The notes beneath the pieces were generated by a model that was given only the letters and a program-made list of their open reading frames with translations, made no database searches and was not told the origin of the DNA. A stretch of DNA of 63,943 nucleotides from Chlorobiaceae bacterium (GTDB lineage: Bacteria; Bacteroidota; Chlorobiia; Chlorobiales; Chlorobiaceae): contig JAAXVR010000013.1 of the NCBI GenBank assembly GCA_013335405.1, forward strand, positions 1 to 63,943. The letters run 5' to 3'. Below are positions 20,368 to 30,730 of this stretch, in pieces (the first letter of the stretch is position 1; every line of letters begins with the position of its first letter). Both the position numbers and the translations under genes were made by a program.

Positions 20368-22479
20368 TCAGGGCCTGAAGTCCTCTATCTTCGCATTCTT
20401 TTTCACCGTCTCGAAGTACTCCTCCATGTTCTGCTGCTGCTTCAATTTAAGAAGCTGGGGAGCGATTTTTGCGGCTTCCGCCTTCAGGTCTATTCCTTCA
20501 GGATAGGATTTGCCTCTCAGAACAACGAGAGCACGGCCTCCATTGATGTTCACAGGCGAGGAAAGTTTTCCGATATCGAGTCCTGACATTGCTTCGACAA
20601 GCTGCCGATCCGTCCCGAATCCGGGAATCGCACCATCGCTCCATCGGATATCTCCGGCCGTCAGAATCCTGAAGGAAGGGTTCGATGCGGCAATCTTCTC
20701 CAGTGTCGCTCCGGGAGCCTTCGCCATCGAAGCGAGCTTTTTCTCGAGAGCAGCTCCTTTCTTTTCCTTCATAAGCTCAGCGGTGATCCTTGCTTTGATG
20801 TCCTTGTCGAGCTGCCTGTAGCCCGTATCGTTACTGCCGGTAAGGCGCATGATATAAAAACCTTTTTCGGTTTCAATCACGTCGGAAAGTTCGCCTTCCT
20901 TGGCCTTGAAAGCGAATGATGCAATTTTTTCACTGTAGCCTATCCCCGGAAGCGCCATGTGCTTCGCGAAATCACCGGTCTTGAGCAGATCGAATTTCTG
21001 GGCGGCTGCCGCTTTGTCCAGACCCCGGGACTTGGCTGACATCTGGAAAGCCATTGCGATTCGCCTCTGGCCGTCTGTCGTCTCGGTCGAAGGCCTGATG
21101 ATCCTGACTACCTCGGAACAGACAACCGCTTTCTGGTCAAAACCGGTCACCTTGATGATATGTAATCCGAACTGGGTCTGCACGGGACCGACGATTGCTC
21201 CGGGACGAGCGTTGAAAACCGCAGCGGCAAATGCGGGAACCATCCGTTCTTTGGTAAACCATCCCAGGTCGCCGCCTCTCGATGCACTGCCTGTATCCGC
21301 TGAATATTTCTGTGCCAGCTGTTCGAAAGGGACCCCTGACCTGAGCTGCTGGGAAAGGAGCGTGAGCAGGCCGCGAACCCGCTGGACATCCGAACTGCTC
21401 GATGGATTGAATTTCAGGAGGATATGGGAAGCACGAGCTGCGGGCTGGGCCGATACGGCAAGCTGCCTGACCTTGAGGAGACGATAGGTTCCGTTATCGG
21501 CAACAGGACCAATGACCGTTCCCGGGTTGAGGTTTTGAGAATTGAAAACCATATCACCCGCTGCAGGAGAAAAATCAGCACGATTATAGGTTACGTTTAT
21601 CCCTCCCGAACGGTCGCTCTGGAGCCTGACATACTCGCTGTCGCTCTTTGTCCCGGCAAACTCGGCCCTGATGGCTTCGATATCGCTGCGCATAGCGACA
21701 CTGTCTTTCGAAGAAGGAACGAGCGGCAGAAAAACGAAGTCGGCGCTCCTTGTCGGAGGCTGCTTGAAAAGCGCCTTGTGCGCCTCGTAATAGTTCTTTA
21801 TCTCCTCCTCTTTCACCGGGAAGCTGCTGTCCGGTCCTGCAAAATCAAGCGGCACCGGAATGAACGAAGCCGAGAAGCGCTGGTACTGCCTGCGGACGAT
21901 ATCGTCGAGGTCCCTCGAGGTAACCTGGTCAACACTCTGGAGGGCTCTGATGAGCTTGCTGATTTTCAACTCATTTCTGACGATTTTTTCGAGCTGCACC
22001 CAGATATCCTTGGCCGCAGGATCACGGCGCGCAGCTTCGAGCTTCTTCCGATCAATAGCCCCTGTCGATGGATCGGTGAAATTCTGGCGGATAACTCTGG
22101 GAGGAAACGGGCTCTGGAGCGCATCGACAACCTCCTGGTCCTGGAGGGTTATGCGGAACTTCTCGAAAAGCTGTTCAAGCAGCGCCTGGTCGACGACAAC
22201 ATTCCAAGCGCGTTCCTGCATCGCAACTTCGACCTCCGGTGTCATATCGGCTGAAGGATTGGCCCTGCGGAAATTCTCGGAAAGCTCCTTGTAGATATCA
22301 TCGTACTGGTTGACGGCAATATCCTTTCCATTGACCCTGCCGGCGACGTTCACCTTGCTTTGACCTGATCGTCCAGTGAAGTCCATCCCCCATTTGAACA
22401 CGACAAGTGCAAGAAATGCAGCCAGGAGGGTAAACAGAATCAAATGCGTCTTATCCCTCAAGTTGGTCATGAAAGCCAT
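20368..22479 (-). CDS. ppiD: PpiD/SurA-type periplasmic peptidyl-prolyl isomerase
   Basis: This 703-residue protein has a short cytoplasmic N-terminus, one membrane helix (THLILFTLLAAFLALVVFKW) and a large periplasmic part. The SurA_N-like chaperone region is followed by a parvulin domain: ARASHILLKFNPS, FEQLAQKYSADTGSASRGGD, LGWFTKERMVPAF and FGLHIIKVTG. A second, weaker parvulin-like stretch follows. The family assists folding of exported and outer-membrane proteins. The ATG at 22479 has AGGGAT about 7 nt upstream. It starts 25 bp after pcm and is probably co-transcribed with it. Confidence 0.9.
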   Translation of the reverse strand: MAFMTNLRDKTHLILFTLLAAFLALVVFKWGMDFTGRSGQSKVNVAGRVNGKDIAVNQYDDIYKELSENFRRANPSADMTPEVEVAMQERAWNVVVDQALLEQLFEKFRITLQDQEVVDALQSPFPPRVIRQNFTDPSTGAIDRKKLEAARRDPAAKDIWVQLEKIVRNELKISKLIRALQSVDQVTSRDLDDIVRRQYQRFSASFIPVPLDFAGPDSSFPVKEEEIKNYYEAHKALFKQPPTRSADFVFLPLVPSSKDSVAMRSDIEAIRAEFAGTKSDSEYVRLQSDRSGGINVTYNRADFSPAAGDMVFNSQNLNPGTVIGPVADNGTYRLLKVRQLAVSAQPAARASHILLKFNPSSSSDVQRVRGLLTLLSQQLRSGVPFEQLAQKYSADTGSASRGGDLGWFTKERMVPAFAAAVFNARPGAIVGPVQTQFGLHIIKVTGFDQKAVVCSEVVRIIRPSTETTDGQRRIAMAFQMSAKSRGLDKAAAAQKFDLLKTGDFAKHMALPGIGYSEKIASFAFKAKEGELSDVIETEKGFYIMRLTGSNDTGYRQLDKDIKARITAELMKEKKGAALEKKLASMAKAPGATLEKIAASNPSFRILTAGDIRWSDGAIPGFGTDRQLVEAMSGLDIGKLSSPVNINGGRALVVLRGKSYPEGIDLKAEAAKIAPQLLKLKQQQNMEEYFETVKKNAKIEDFRP

Positions 22480-22504
22480 AAATCATCCCTTCATTAATGA
22501 GTTG

Positions 22505-23164
22505 TTAAAAAACATCGTCATTCCACCCCTCTTTGCCGACGAGCGGAACAAATACGAAATGCTGGAAAACTTCTTTTTCCAGATTATCCCCATGCTTCGT
22601 TATCACGGTCATCTGCTGCGATTCATATTCCCCCAGCGGAATGACCAGACAACCGTTATCGGCAAGCTGCCGGAGAAGCGGACCGGGAACCTTCGGCGCC
22701 GCAGCCGTCACCATGATTGCGTCGAACGGCGCTTCATCCTCCCATCCGAGAGTCCCGTCTCCCAGACGGCAGTCAATATCGAGACCAAGCTCCTGAAATA
22801 CCTTGCAGGCCCTTTCCTTCAGCCCGTCTATCCTTTCCAGGGTAAAAACCTCGTAGCCGAGAGCATCGAGTATCGCGGCCTGGTAGCCTGATCCCGTGCC
22901 TATCTCGAGTACCCTTCCCGAAGAAACCCTCTCAACGAGCAGGGTCGTCATATATGCCACCGTGAAAGGTTGCGATATGGTCTGGCCGAACCCGATCGGG
23001 TAGGCACAGTCGCTGTATGCGAACGCTACAGTGTCAGCTTCGAAAAAACGGTGTCTTTCGACCTCGAGGAATGCATCAAGCACCCTGCGGTTACCGATAC
23101 CGTATTGCTTCAGCGATTCAACCATTTCGAGCCGCTGCTGCAGAAATTTTTCGGGATCCTGCAT
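22505..23164 (-). CDS. pcm: Protein-L-isoaspartate O-methyltransferase
   Basis: This 219-residue enzyme methylates isoaspartyl residues in damaged proteins using S-adenosylmethionine. The motifs are AYPIGFGQTISQPFTVAYM, the SAM loop VLEIGTGSGYQAAIL, the acidic residue after strand 2 (VFTLERIDGL) and DAIMVTAAAPKVPGPLLRQL. ATG 23164 was preferred; a GTG at 23173 would add three residues. It is followed by ppiD, giving a two-gene unit devoted to protein quality. Confidence 0.94.
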   Translation of the reverse strand: MQDPEKFLQQRLEMVESLKQYGIGNRRVLDAFLEVERHRFFEADTVAFAYSDCAYPIGFGQTISQPFTVAYMTTLLVERVSSGRVLEIGTGSGYQAAILDALGYEVFTLERIDGLKERACKVFQELGLDIDCRLGDGTLGWEDEAPFDAIMVTAAAPKVPGPLLRQLADNGCLVIPLGEYESQQMTVITKHGDNLEKEVFQHFVFVPLVGKEGWNDDVF

Positions 23165-23283
23165 GAAAACCACTGAACGGTTTTGTTCCGGATAGTTTCT
23201 CTTTACCCTATCTTTCAGTGAGAAAAAACGGTGCCCGCTTTTCCCGGTTGACCGACAATATTACATAAAAACCGCAAAAAACA

Positions 23284-23877
23284 ATGGATTCGAGGACCTT
23301 TACCCTGTTGGGCAGTTACACTCCCGGAGGTTCCTACATCCTCATGATCAGCCTTTCAGCTCCAGTTAACCTTGCGTTCGGCAGGTTCATGAATGGCAAG
23401 CCCATCGAACTGCCTGATGGAGACTATCTGTATATCGGTTCCGCCCTTGGCGGCATCGGCAGCCATAATCCGCTTGCTTCAAGGCTCGTGCGGCACACAG
23501 CGAGATCCGGAGGGAAAAAACCCCATGCGATCAGGGAAGAGGTAATCGCACTTTTTGCCGGGCATACCTGCTCTCGGAAGAACAGCATCGGCATTGCACA
23601 AAAAAAGCTCCGTTGGCATATCGACTATCTTCTCGATCTTTCCGAAGCCGAAATAACCCATATTGTCGTGATCCGCAGTCCATTCAGACTTGAAAGGAAA
23701 CTGTGGGAACTCCTGCGACCCCTTGAAGAAACCGGGGTACCTGCACACCGTCTGGGAGCACAGGACACCAGGGACAGCACCCATCTCCTCAAACTTTCGG
23801 ACCGGAAGAAAGTGCTCGAAATCCTCCGGAATTCCATCCCGGCCATGCTGATTGATGATTGCACGAAAGAGTACTAA
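23284..23877 (+). CDS. DUF123 domain protein (GIY-YIG-like)
   Basis: This 197-residue protein contains the DUF123 pattern: YILMISLSAPVNLAFGRF, LPDGDYLYIGSALGGIGSH, ASRLVRHTARSGGKK and the central LRWHIDYLLDLSEAEI. The domain is related to GIY-YIG nucleases, and in archaea and some bacteria it is fused to or linked with endonuclease III. Its biochemical activity is not established. The C-terminal 50 residues are not part of the core domain. It converges on ftsY with a 4-bp overlap of the two reading frames. Confidence 0.82.
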   Translation: MDSRTFTLLGSYTPGGSYILMISLSAPVNLAFGRFMNGKPIELPDGDYLYIGSALGGIGSHNPLASRLVRHTARSGGKKPHAIREEVIALFAGHTCSRKNSIGIAQKKLRWHIDYLLDLSEAEITHIVVIRSPFRLERKLWELLRPLEETGVPAHRLGAQDTRDSTHLLKLSDRKKVLEILRNSIPAMLIDDCTKEY

Positions 23878-24818
23878 CGGCCAAGCAGGGCTTCGACGAA
23901 TTTCCCGCGGTCGAACAGCTGAAAATCGTCGATTTTCTCACCTACCCCGATATACTTGACCGGAAGGTTGAGCTCCCGGGATATGGAAAGCACTATCCCT
24001 CCTTTCGATGTCCCGTCGAGCTTGGTTACGACGAGCCCGGTCACGTTGACGAATTTCGTGAACTCCCGGGCCTGGGCCACGGCATTCTGACCGGTCGTGC
24101 CGTCGAGTACCAGCAATACCTCGTGGGGAGCTTCGGGAATCTTCTTTTTCGCGACGCGCATGATCTTGGCGAGCTCTTCCATGAGATGACTCTTGTTATG
24201 CAGCCTCCCGGCCGTATCGACCAGCACCACGTCGGAGTCACGTGCAATTGCCGCACTTACCGCATCGAAAACGACAGATGCCGGATCGGCGCCCTGCCCC
24301 TGACCGATAATCGGCACGCCGGCCCTGTCGGCCCAGATTTTCAGCTGCTCGTAGGCCGCCGCCCTGAACGTATCCGCAGCGGCAATAATGACTTTCTTCC
24401 CGGCTTTTTCGTAATGATGGGCAAGCTTTGCGATGCTGGTGGTCTTGCCTGCACCATTCACTCCAACTATGAGAATCACATAAGGCTTCGCGGGAAGCGC
24501 TGCTTCAAAATCGATCGGATGCTCCCCTGCGGTCTCCCGAAGCATCTCCTGGATCTCCTCCATCAGCATCCGGTTCAGTTCCTCTTCAGACCGGTAAGTC
24601 TCCCGCTTTGCGCGTTCGGTGATGGCATCCACGATCCCGAGCGTCGTTTCGACACCGACATCGGCCGCAACGAGAATGTTCTCCAGCTCTTCGAGGAACT
24701 CATCGTCTATCTCCGTTTTTCCCTGAGTAATGAACGTCAGCTTCTCTCGGAGGGTATCACGGGTTTTTCCCAGCCCTTCCTTGAGCCTTGAAATTTTGAA
24801 CTTATCGAAAAAACCCAT
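23874..24818 (-). CDS. ftsY: Signal recognition particle receptor FtsY
   Basis: This 314-residue GTPase docks SRP-ribosome complexes to the membrane. It has the N-domain (MGFFDKFKISRLKEGLGKTR onward) and the G-domain: VGVNGAGKTTSIAKLA, ADTFRAAAYEQL, VLVDTAGRLHNKSHL, VVTKLDGTSKGG and IGVGEKIDDFQLF. The acidic A-domain of E. coli is absent, as in many bacteria. ATG 24818 gives the standard MGFFDKFK start; a GTG at 24836 is in frame but unneeded. thiL is divergent, 93 bp away. Confidence 0.95.
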   Translation of the reverse strand: MGFFDKFKISRLKEGLGKTRDTLREKLTFITQGKTEIDDEFLEELENILVAADVGVETTLGIVDAITERAKRETYRSEEELNRMLMEEIQEMLRETAGEHPIDFEAALPAKPYVILIVGVNGAGKTTSIAKLAHHYEKAGKKVIIAAADTFRAAAYEQLKIWADRAGVPIIGQGQGADPASVVFDAVSAAIARDSDVVLVDTAGRLHNKSHLMEELAKIMRVAKKKIPEAPHEVLLVLDGTTGQNAVAQAREFTKFVNVTGLVVTKLDGTSKGGIVLSISRELNLPVKYIGVGEKIDDFQLFDRGKFVEALLGR

Positions 24819-24911
24819 AAAAAGAGGTATTGTCACTGTTAGTCAAAAAAACCAAAGGCGCTTCCGGATGCAGGCAAACGCCAGGCGGATACGATTTTTT
24901 TATCCGTAATA

Positions 24912-25994
24912 ATGTACATAAAAAATATGCCATACAATGTTATCCCGGAAATCGGCGAGTTCGGCCTGATCGCAAAGCTCGCGAAACTGGCCGAACCAAC
25001 CCTCGAGGCGGTACCGGAACTGATCGAGGGAATCGGAGACGACTGCGCCGTCTACCGCCTTTCACAGGAACTCCTGCAGGTATCGACAACCGACATCCTT
25101 GCCGAACAGGTCCATTTCGATCTGCTGACAACACCGGCAAAACACCTCGGGAGCAAAGCCATCAGCGTCAATGTGTCAGACATCTGTGCAATGAACGCCA
25201 CACCTCGCTGCGCCCTTGTCTCGATTGCCGTCCCTGCGTCGTTCCCGGTGGAAATGATCGAGGAACTCTACAGGGGCATGGCACAGGCATGCATGGAATA
25301 CGGCGTAGCCATTGCAGGTGGTGACACATCCTCTTCACGCTCGGGCCTCGTCCTATCCGTGGCCGTTACCGGCGAGGTCCCGCCAGACCGAATCGCTTTG
25401 CGCAAGGGAGCCTCGCCCGGGGAACTCATCTGTGTAACGGGCACGCTGGGAGGTGCGGCGGCGGGTCTCAGACTGCTCATGCGGGAGAAGGGCATCATGC
25501 TGGAACACCTTGAAAACAGGGAATCGTATGACAGAAACCTCATGGCTGACCTCGAGGAATACAGGAATGCCATACGGAGCCAGCTCCTTCCCGTCGCACG
25601 CCTCGATATCGTGAAATACTTCCATTCGGCAGGTATCCGTCCAACTTCGATGATCGACATATCGGACGGACTCAGTCCGGAACTGCAGCATATCTGCCGT
25701 AGCTCCGCCACCGGAGCGCTTATTTACGAGAACAGCATCCCCATCGGCCCCCAGACACGCCTTATCGCCGATGAATTGCAGGATGATGCCCTCACCTGGG
25801 CGCTCACGGGCGGGGAAGACTACGAATTGCTGTTCACGGTACCGAAAGAATCGTGGAAGGAAGTTTCGGCGCACAGCGACATATCGGTGATCGGTGAAAT
25901 AACCCCCCCCGAAGATGGTATTTTCATCAGGGATATTTACGGCATGAAAATCGATCTCAGCACCATGAAAGGGTTCGATCATTTCCGCTCCTGA
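24912..25994 (+). CDS. thiL: Thiamine-monophosphate kinase
   Basis: This 360-residue enzyme phosphorylates thiamine monophosphate to the active diphosphate. Typical blocks are IGEFGLIAKLAKLA, GIGDDCAVYR (metal and ATP site), QVSTTDILAEQVHFDL, GSKAISVNVSDICAMNATPR, AIAGGDTSSSR, SMIDISDGLSPELQHICR and ALTGGEDYELLFTVP. ATG 24912 is used; ATG 24927, five codons on, is possible. No thiamine riboswitch is visible upstream. A likely terminator follows at 26013-26043. Confidence 0.94.
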   Translation: MYIKNMPYNVIPEIGEFGLIAKLAKLAEPTLEAVPELIEGIGDDCAVYRLSQELLQVSTTDILAEQVHFDLLTTPAKHLGSKAISVNVSDICAMNATPRCALVSIAVPASFPVEMIEELYRGMAQACMEYGVAIAGGDTSSSRSGLVLSVAVTGEVPPDRIALRKGASPGELICVTGTLGGAAAGLRLLMREKGIMLEHLENRESYDRNLMADLEEYRNAIRSQLLPVARLDIVKYFHSAGIRPTSMIDISDGLSPELQHICRSSATGALIYENSIPIGPQTRLIADELQDDALTWALTGGEDYELLFTVPKESWKEVSAHSDISVIGEITPPEDGIFIRDIYGMKIDLSTMKGFDHFRS

Positions 25995-26012
25995 CGGTGC
26001 AACGGGAGAAAA

Positions 26013-26043
26013 GAACGGATTCCTGCCGTTCAAATATTTTTTT
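26013..26043 (+). terminator. Probable terminator after thiL
   Basis: A 6-bp GC-rich stem (GAACGG at 26013-26018, CCGTTC at 26026-26031, 7-nt loop) is followed by AAATA and a run of eight T. It is 19 bp after the thiL stop and upstream of tRNA-Leu. Confidence 0.6.
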
Positions 26044-26094
26044 GGTAAACCCTGTCAAGATGCTAAATTTCTCGACCTGATCGCCGGGAGCGAT

Positions 26095-26180
26095 GCCGAA
26101 GTGGCGGAACTGGTAGACGCCCAGGACTTAAAATCCTGTGTTCAGCAATGAACGTGCGGGTTCGATTCCCGCCTTCGGCA
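26095..26180 (+). tRNA. tRNA-Leu (anticodon UAA)
   Basis: The acceptor GCCGAAG pairs with CTTCGGC, followed by discriminator A at 26180. The anticodon stem CAGGA/TCCTG encloses CTTAAAA, giving TAA (UAA). A long variable arm marks a class II tRNA, and the T-arm reads GCGGGTTCGATTCCCGC. The CCA end is not encoded. Confidence 0.96.
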
Positions 26181-26380
26181 CGATTATTGCCTCAATGTTC
26201 TCTTTCGGGCACCTCTCTGATCTGACGTGTTCTCCGCCATACCCTTTCCTGCAGGGCCTGTTGCCTGAAATCCTGCAATGCATTGCGGACCCGCGGAATT
26301 CTCCATGACCGACAGCGTATCCGGAGAGAGAGTCCATACGATTCTTTGCAGCATTCCTTCACCTTTAATGCATAACGATC

Positions 26381-27748
26381 ATGAGCACCGACTCGACCAA
26401 GATCCTGCTGAACGAAGACGAAATGCCGCGCCAGTGGTACAACATCCAGGCGGACCTGCCGTCTCCCATGCCGCCGCCTTTAGGGCCGGACGGCTCTCCG
26501 ATCGGGCCGGATGCGCTGTCGAGGGTTTTTCCCATGAACCTCATCGAACAGGAAGTCAGCACCGAGAGGTGGATCGAAATACCGGAAGAGGTGCAGTCAA
26601 TCCTGAAAATATGGAGGCCTTCTCCGCTTTACCGCGCAAGACGCCTCGAAGCAGCTCTCCAGACCCCCGCAAAGATTTTCTACAAGAACGAAGGCGTGTC
26701 GCCCGCCGGCAGCCACAAACCCAATACTGCGGTCCCGCAGGCCTGGTACAACAAGCAGTTCGGCATCAAGCACCTTATCACTGAAACGGGTGCGGGCCAG
26801 TGGGGAAGTGCTCTGGCCATGAGCTGCAAGCTTGTCGGCATCGACTGCAAAGTCTTCATGGTGCGCATCAGTTTCGACCAGAAGCCCTTCCGCAAAATCA
26901 TGATGAAAACCTGGGGCGCAGACTGCATCGCAAGCCCGAGCGAGCAGACGGCAGTCGGACGCAAGATCCTCGCAGAAACACCCGATACCCCGGGGAGCCT
27001 CGCCATCGCCATCAGCGAGGCGATCGAGCAGGCCGTCAGCAACGACGACACCCGTTACGCACTCGGCAGCGTGCTGAACCATGTAATGCTCCACCAGACC
27101 ATCATCGGCCTCGAAGCACGCAAGCAGTTCGAAAAAGCCGGTCTCTATCCGGATATCGTCATCGGCTGCGCCGGAGGCGGATCAAATTTCGCCGGTATCA
27201 GCTTCCCTTTCCTTTATGACAAGATCCACGGTAAAAACATACAGGTGATCGCAACCGAACCCGAAGCCTGCCCAACCCTGACAAGAGGCCCCTATATCTA
27301 CGATACGGGAGATGTCGCGAAAATGACGCCATTCCTGCCCATGCACAGTCTCGGTCACGGCTTCATACCGCCGGCGATCCATGCGGGCGGCCTGCGCTAC
27401 CACGGCATGGCCCCTCTGGTCAGCCATGTCAAGGAGCTTGGCCTGATCGAGGCTTCTGCCATAGGACAGATCGAGTGTTATGAAGCAGCCCTGCTTTTCG
27501 CCCACACCGAAGGATTCATTTCAGCTCCTGAAACTTCTCACGCCATCGCCCAGACAATCCGTGAGGCTAAAAAGGCGAAGGAAGAGGGCAAAGAGAAGGT
27601 CATCCTCATGAACTGGTCCGGTCACGGACTGATGGACCTTCAGGGTTACGACGCTTTCTTTTCGGGAAAGCTCAGCGATTATCCCCTCCCGGAAGAACTG
27701 CTCCAGTGTTCGCTTGCGGCAGTCAAAGACCATCCGCCTATCCGGTAA
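26381..27748 (+). CDS. trpB2: Tryptophan synthase beta chain, TrpB2 type
   Basis: This 455-residue PLP enzyme belongs to the TrpB2 branch, which is longer than the 390-400 residues of TrpB1. It is recognised by [12 protein letters not shown], the PLP lysine at about residue 113 in [11 protein letters not shown], the [10 protein letters not shown] loop (TrpB1 has GAGQHG) and the phosphate-binding [10 protein letters not shown]. TrpB2 enzymes condense indole or serine-derived intermediates but couple poorly with TrpA; their role when TrpB1 is also present is debated. No other trp genes are adjacent. It converges on clpC across a perfect terminator. Confidence 0.93.
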   Translation: MSTDSTKILLNEDEMPRQWYNIQADLPSPMPPPLGPDGSPIGPDALSRVFPMNLIEQEVSTERWIEIPEEVQSILKIWRPSPLYRARRLEAALQTPAKIFYKNEGVSPAGSHKPNTAVPQAWYNKQFGIKHLITETGAGQWGSALAMSCKLVGIDCKVFMVRISFDQKPFRKIMMKTWGADCIASPSEQTAVGRKILAETPDTPGSLAIAISEAIEQAVSNDDTRYALGSVLNHVMLHQTIIGLEARKQFEKAGLYPDIVIGCAGGGSNFAGISFPFLYDKIHGKNIQVIATEPEACPTLTRGPYIYDTGDVAKMTPFLPMHSLGHGFIPPAIHAGGLRYHGMAPLVSHVKELGLIEASAIGQIECYEAALLFAHTEGFISAPETSHAIAQTIREAKKAKEEGKEKVILMNWSGHGLMDLQGYDAFFSGKLSDYPLPEELLQCSLAAVKDHPPIR

Positions 27749-27760
27749 GGGAAACAGGCA

Positions 27761-27803
27761 CACCAATGAAAAAACCCCGTTATCCGGGGTTTTTTCATTG
27801 GTG
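27761..27803. terminator. Bidirectional terminator between trpB2 and clpC
   Basis: A perfect 18-bp inverted repeat (27761-27778 with 27786-27803) has a CCCC/GGGG core flanked by six A and six T, with a 7-nt loop. This suits termination on both strands. Confidence 0.92.
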
Positions 27804-27822
27804 CCATATCGATGCTTCGCGT

Positions 27823-30372
27823 TCAGGACTGGTTTCCCAGTTTCTCTTCGGGTTTGCCTGTTTTTTCTGAAGGCTCGCCGTCGAGAAACCTCAGTTCGTT
27901 TTCGTCCGGGTCGAAGGAGATCCTGATGGTGCTGCCCTCGGTGAAGCGCCCTTTCAGCATCTCTTCTGCAAGCGGGTCCTCGACATACTTCTGCAGAGCC
28001 CTTTTCAGAGGCCTGGCACCATATTTCTGGTCATATCCCTTCTCGACAAGGAATTCCTTGGCATTCTCGTCGATCTGGACTTCGATGCCCATCTCACGCA
28101 TTCTCCTGAAAAGCTTCCCGGCAGTGATATCGATAATTTTGAAAATGTGCTGCTTTTCGAGAGGATGAAAGACAATGATGTCGTCAATCCGATTCAGAAA
28201 CTCGGGATTGAACACCCGCTTCAGCGCATCCTCGATGGTGGACTTCATGGCCTTGTAACTTCCGGTTGCATCGTCCGGGGCGGTGAAGCCCATGCCGGAA
28301 CCGGCGCCGAAGCTCTTGATGTCCTTGGCACCGATATTCGAAGTCATGATGATGATGGTGTTCCTGAAATCAACTTTCCGTCCGAGCCCGTCAGTCAGCA
28401 CACCTTCATCGAGTACCTGGAGCAGGATGTTGAACACGTCGGGATGGGCTTTTTCGATTTCGTCGATAAGCACCACGGAATACGGTTTCCTGCGAACCTT
28501 TTCGGTAAGCTGACCACCTTCCTCGTATCCGACATATCCCGGAGGCGCGCCAACGAGACGGCTTACCGAGAACTTCTCCATGTACTCGCTCATGTCCGCC
28601 CTGATCAGGGCATCCTCGGTGTCGAAAATATAGCGGGTCAGTGCTTTGGCAAGCTCGGTTTTTCCCACACCGGTCGGTCCGAGAAAAATGAAGGATCCTA
28701 TCGGACGCGAAGGGTCTTTCAGGCCTGCTCTGGTTCGCTGGATGGCCTTGGTGATCTTTTTGATGGCCTCGTCCTGTCCGATGACCTCCTTTGTGAGGTC
28801 AGCTTCCATGGAAAGCAGCCTCTTCGATTCGGACTGAGCTACCCTGACGACAGGAATGCCGGTCATCATGGCGATAACCGAAGTGATATCGGGTTCCCCG
28901 ACCTCGTAGACGCTTTCCGCCGCCTTGTCTTCCCACTCCTGCTTTGCATGCTCGAGCGCTTCGAGAAGATTCTTCTCCTTGTCGCGGAGTCTGGCCGCTT
29001 CCTCGAAATTCTGCATCTTCACGACCTGGTTCTTCTCGGTCTTTACCTCCTCGATGGATTTCTCGAGTTCGAGGATCTCCTTGGGCACATGAATATTGCT
29101 CAGATGGACCCGTGCGCCGGCCTCGTCCATGACATCGATAGCCTTGTCGGGCAGGAAACGGTCGGTGATATAGCGCTCCGAAAGCTTCACGGCTTTCTCT
29201 ATCGCTTCGTCGGAGTAGTGCACATGGTGATGCGATTCGTACTTCGACTTGATATTGTTCAGTATCTGGATGGTCTCGTCGACCGATGTCGGTTCGACCA
29301 TGATCTTCTGGAACCTGCGGTCAAGCGCACCATCCTTCTCGATGAACTGGCGGTACTCGTCGAGCGTGGTAGCCCCGATACACTGGAGCTCTCCTCGCGC
29401 GAGAGCCGGCTTGAAAATGTTGCTCGCGTCGAGCGAACCCGATGCCCCTCCCGCTCCAACGATGGTATGCAGTTCATCGATGAAGAGAATGACATCCCGT
29501 GAGCGCTCGAGTTCGTTCATGAGCGCCTTCATGCGCTCTTCGAACTGCCCGCGGTATTTCGTGCCCGCGACAAGTGCCGCAAGGTCGAGCGCGACGACTC
29601 TTTTGTCGTAAAGTACCCGGGAAACCTTGCGATGGATGATGTTCAGGGCAAGCCCTTCGGCAATGGCGGTCTTTCCGACCCCCGGTTCGCCGATCAGCAC
29701 GGGATTGTTCTTCTTCCTGCGGCTCAGCACCTGAGCAACGCGCTCTATTTCCTTTTCCCTGCCGATAATGGGATCGAGCTTGTCTTCCACCGCAAGGCGG
29801 GTAAGGTCCCTGCCGAAATTGTCAAGTACCGGCGTTTTGGTCCTTTCGCCTTTACGCTGTTCGGGCTTCCTTGGCTGCTTTTCGGAACTGCCGAATGAAT
29901 ATGATCCCTCAATCGGGGGTTCATCCGAATCGCTCTTGCTGCTCGAAATGCTCAAAAGCTCGTCCCTCACGAGATCATAGGTGACTCCGAACTGCTCGAG
30001 AATCTGGGCTGCGATATTGTCGTCGCCTTTCAGGATCGAGAGCAGGAGGTGTTCGGTCCCTATGATGTTCGATTTGCAGATTTTCGCCTCGAGATAGGTG
30101 ATTTTCAGCACTTTCTCAGCCTGTTTCGTGAGCGGTACGTTGCCCATCTGCGTTGCAGGGACTTTCGGATGCGTGCTCTCCTCGATTTTCTGCTTGAGGC
30201 TCGGGAGATCTATCTTGAGGTTCTTCAGTATCTTTGCGCCGATACCTTCCCCCTCCCTGATAAGGCCGAGCAGGAGATGTTCGGTGCCTATATAATCATG
30301 ACCCAGGCGCAGTGCTTCCTCCCTGCTGAGTCGAATCACTTCCTGGACTCTATTTGAAAAATTTCCATCCAT
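27823..30372 (-). CDS. clpC: ATP-dependent Clp protease ATP-binding subunit ClpC
   Basis: This 849-residue class I Clp ATPase unfolds proteins for ClpP. It has double Clp-N repeats ([17 protein letters not shown], then [16 protein letters not shown]), AAA-1 with [15 protein letters not shown], a UVR segment ([16 protein letters not shown]), and AAA-2 with [14 protein letters not shown] and the sensor region before a C-terminal D2 domain. ATG 30372 gives the canonical start [13 protein letters not shown]. An in-frame ATG exists 35 codons further upstream, but its extra residues match nothing in the family. The C-terminal tail is short and charged. Confidence 0.94.
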   Translation of the reverse strand: MDGNFSNRVQEVIRLSREEALRLGHDYIGTEHLLLGLIREGEGIGAKILKNLKIDLPSLKQKIEESTHPKVPATQMGNVPLTKQAEKVLKITYLEAKICKSNIIGTEHLLLSILKGDDNIAAQILEQFGVTYDLVRDELLSISSSKSDSDEPPIEGSYSFGSSEKQPRKPEQRKGERTKTPVLDNFGRDLTRLAVEDKLDPIIGREKEIERVAQVLSRRKKNNPVLIGEPGVGKTAIAEGLALNIIHRKVSRVLYDKRVVALDLAALVAGTKYRGQFEERMKALMNELERSRDVILFIDELHTIVGAGGASGSLDASNIFKPALARGELQCIGATTLDEYRQFIEKDGALDRRFQKIMVEPTSVDETIQILNNIKSKYESHHHVHYSDEAIEKAVKLSERYITDRFLPDKAIDVMDEAGARVHLSNIHVPKEILELEKSIEEVKTEKNQVVKMQNFEEAARLRDKEKNLLEALEHAKQEWEDKAAESVYEVGEPDITSVIAMMTGIPVVRVAQSESKRLLSMEADLTKEVIGQDEAIKKITKAIQRTRAGLKDPSRPIGSFIFLGPTGVGKTELAKALTRYIFDTEDALIRADMSEYMEKFSVSRLVGAPPGYVGYEEGGQLTEKVRRKPYSVVLIDEIEKAHPDVFNILLQVLDEGVLTDGLGRKVDFRNTIIIMTSNIGAKDIKSFGAGSGMGFTAPDDATGSYKAMKSTIEDALKRVFNPEFLNRIDDIIVFHPLEKQHIFKIIDITAGKLFRRMREMGIEVQIDENAKEFLVEKGYDQKYGARPLKRALQKYVEDPLAEEMLKGRFTEGSTIRISFDPDENELRFLDGEPSEKTGKPEEKLGNQS

Positions 30373-30730
30373 TCTCAATGTATATGTATAATTGTTGGTA
30401 ATCTCCCCGGTCATCTCTGCTGAATGTGGTTCCGCTGAAACTCTTCCGAAATTTCTATTATATAAAGATAGCGGCATAAAATCAATTTCGCCTAATGAGA
30501 AAACTCCGGAAGGGGGCTAAAGGTTCTGCAATCAATCAGTACTGCGACATCAACAGATCACAGACAGGTATGACTTTCCCCTGTCATCGTGAACAAAGCA
30601 TAGCGTAGTGAATGATCCATCTTGTTGTTCAAAAAAGAGATATGGAGTTCTCCTCCGACTGGATCGGCCTCAGAATTGATACGATGAGCACAACCGGATT
30701 TATACTGTTAATCGACGGAGCAATAACGCA
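30373..30730. other. Divergent promoter region between clpC and a conserved unknown gene
   Basis: This 358-bp non-coding stretch must carry the clpC promoter. On the plus side there is a weak candidate, TTGATA at 30676 and TATACT at 30701, with a long 19-bp spacer. No inverted repeat of the CIRCE or CtsR kind is seen near clpC. Confidence 0.4.

Noticed and set aside
30373-30477. 35-codon upstream extension of clpC
   Set aside because: ClpC proteins begin at MxGNFSNRV; the extension has no family match.
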